Shown one piece after another: positions 63,832 to 64,000 of a DNA stretch of 64,000 bases. The DNA lies in assembly GCF_000319245.1 (NCBI RefSeq), contig NC_019814.1, positions 248,001 through 312,000 on the forward strand, written 5' to 3'. The DNA comes from Candidatus Kinetoplastibacterium blastocrithidii (ex Strigomonas culicis) (lineage in GTDB: Bacteria; Pseudomonadota; Gammaproteobacteria; Burkholderiales; Burkholderiaceae_B). The position numbers and the translations under genes were made by a program. The notes beneath the pieces were generated by a model. The model was not told the DNA's origin, did no database searches, and worked only from the letters and a program-made list of their open reading frames with translations. Every line of letters begins with the position of its first letter. Position 1 is the stretch's first letter.

Positions 63832-64000
63832 ATGTCTTTAGTATCTATGCGTCAATTACTTGATCATGCAGCTGAAAATGATTATGGAATTCCAGCTTTT
63901 AATGTTAATAATCTTGAGCAGGTTCAGGCTATAATGGAAGCGGCTGATGAGACTAATAGTCCTGTTATTATGCAAGCATCAGCAGGGGCTCGTAAATATG
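63832..64000 (+). CDS. fba: Fructose-bisphosphate aldolase class II, N-terminal part (runs off the window)
   Basis: Zinc-dependent aldolase of glycolysis, cut by the window end after 56 codons. It starts at the ATG 63832 with GGGAG about 10 nt upstream. The peptide reads [20 protein letters not shown], then [20 protein letters not shown] and [16 protein letters not shown]. This is the N-terminal strand-helix of Calvin-cycle-type class II aldolases, where A-F-N-V-N-N is the family signature. Placement after pgk, separated by pit, fits the carbon block. The zinc histidines lie beyond the window. Confidence 0.93.
   Translation, partial: MSLVSMRQLLDHAAENDYGIPAFNVNNLEQVQAIMEAADETNSPVIMQASAGARKY

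Overview
The window looks like chromosome of a genome-reduced, AT-rich betaproteobacterium of the Alcaligenaceae. The best fit is a trypanosomatid endosymbiont of the Candidatus Kinetoplastibacterium type. Three things point there: the sequence is roughly two-thirds A+T by eye; the gene order is Bordetella/Achromobacter-like in blocks (mutM-lolB-ispE-tRNA-Gln-prs-rplY-pth-ychF; lptD-surA-ksgA; miaB-phoH-ybeY-corC; queA-tgt-yajC-secD-secF; apbC-tamA-tamB-dcd); and there are no insertion sequences, phages, CRISPRs or obvious pseudogenes. The genus is an inference from content and order. No database search was possible.

Layout. 1-11700: 5' end of a beta carbonic anhydrase, then ppc (minus), queC and ilvD, a PerM-type membrane protein, tRNA-Leu, htpG behind a heat-shock-like promoter, ffh and a short threonine dehydratase. 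11700-25500: metG divergent from apbC-tamA-tamB-dcd, an AdiA-like amino acid decarboxylase, a convergent thyA-folA pair, then coq7. 25700-36500: an FAD-linked oxidase and mutM, then lolB-ispE-tRNA-Gln-prs-rplY-pth, a CPBP membrane protease, ychF, coaD and groES-groEL behind a second heat-shock-like promoter. 36700-45650: tRNA-Lys(CTT), lptD-surA-ksgA, mgtE, a YciA-like thioesterase, suhB, tRNA-Lys(TTT), a DMT transporter and tRNA-Ala/Glu/Asp. 45800-57500: eleven minus-strand genes in a row, corC back to rsmE. 57650-64000: the glycolysis/pentose phosphate block tkt-gap-pgk, a PiT phosphate transporter (minus), and the start of class II aldolase.

Together the genes cover lower central carbon metabolism (tkt, gap, pgk, fba, ppc), branched-chain amino acid steps (threonine dehydratase, IlvD), nucleotide supply (prs, dcd, thyA, folA), tRNA modification (queC, queA, tgt, miaB), ubiquinone synthesis (ubiD, coq7), isoprenoids (ispE), CoA (coaD), protein export (secD/F, yajC, ffh), folding (groESL, htpG, surA) and a surprisingly complete outer-membrane assembly set (lptD, lolB, tamA/tamB, surA). 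I found no clearly novel multi-gene system. The points most worth checking are a DMT transporter wedged between tRNA genes, a CPBP protease in a housekeeping operon, a 13-bp duplication that rewrites the end of tgt, a terminator-like hairpin just before pgk, and several convergent gene pairs whose stop codons abut.
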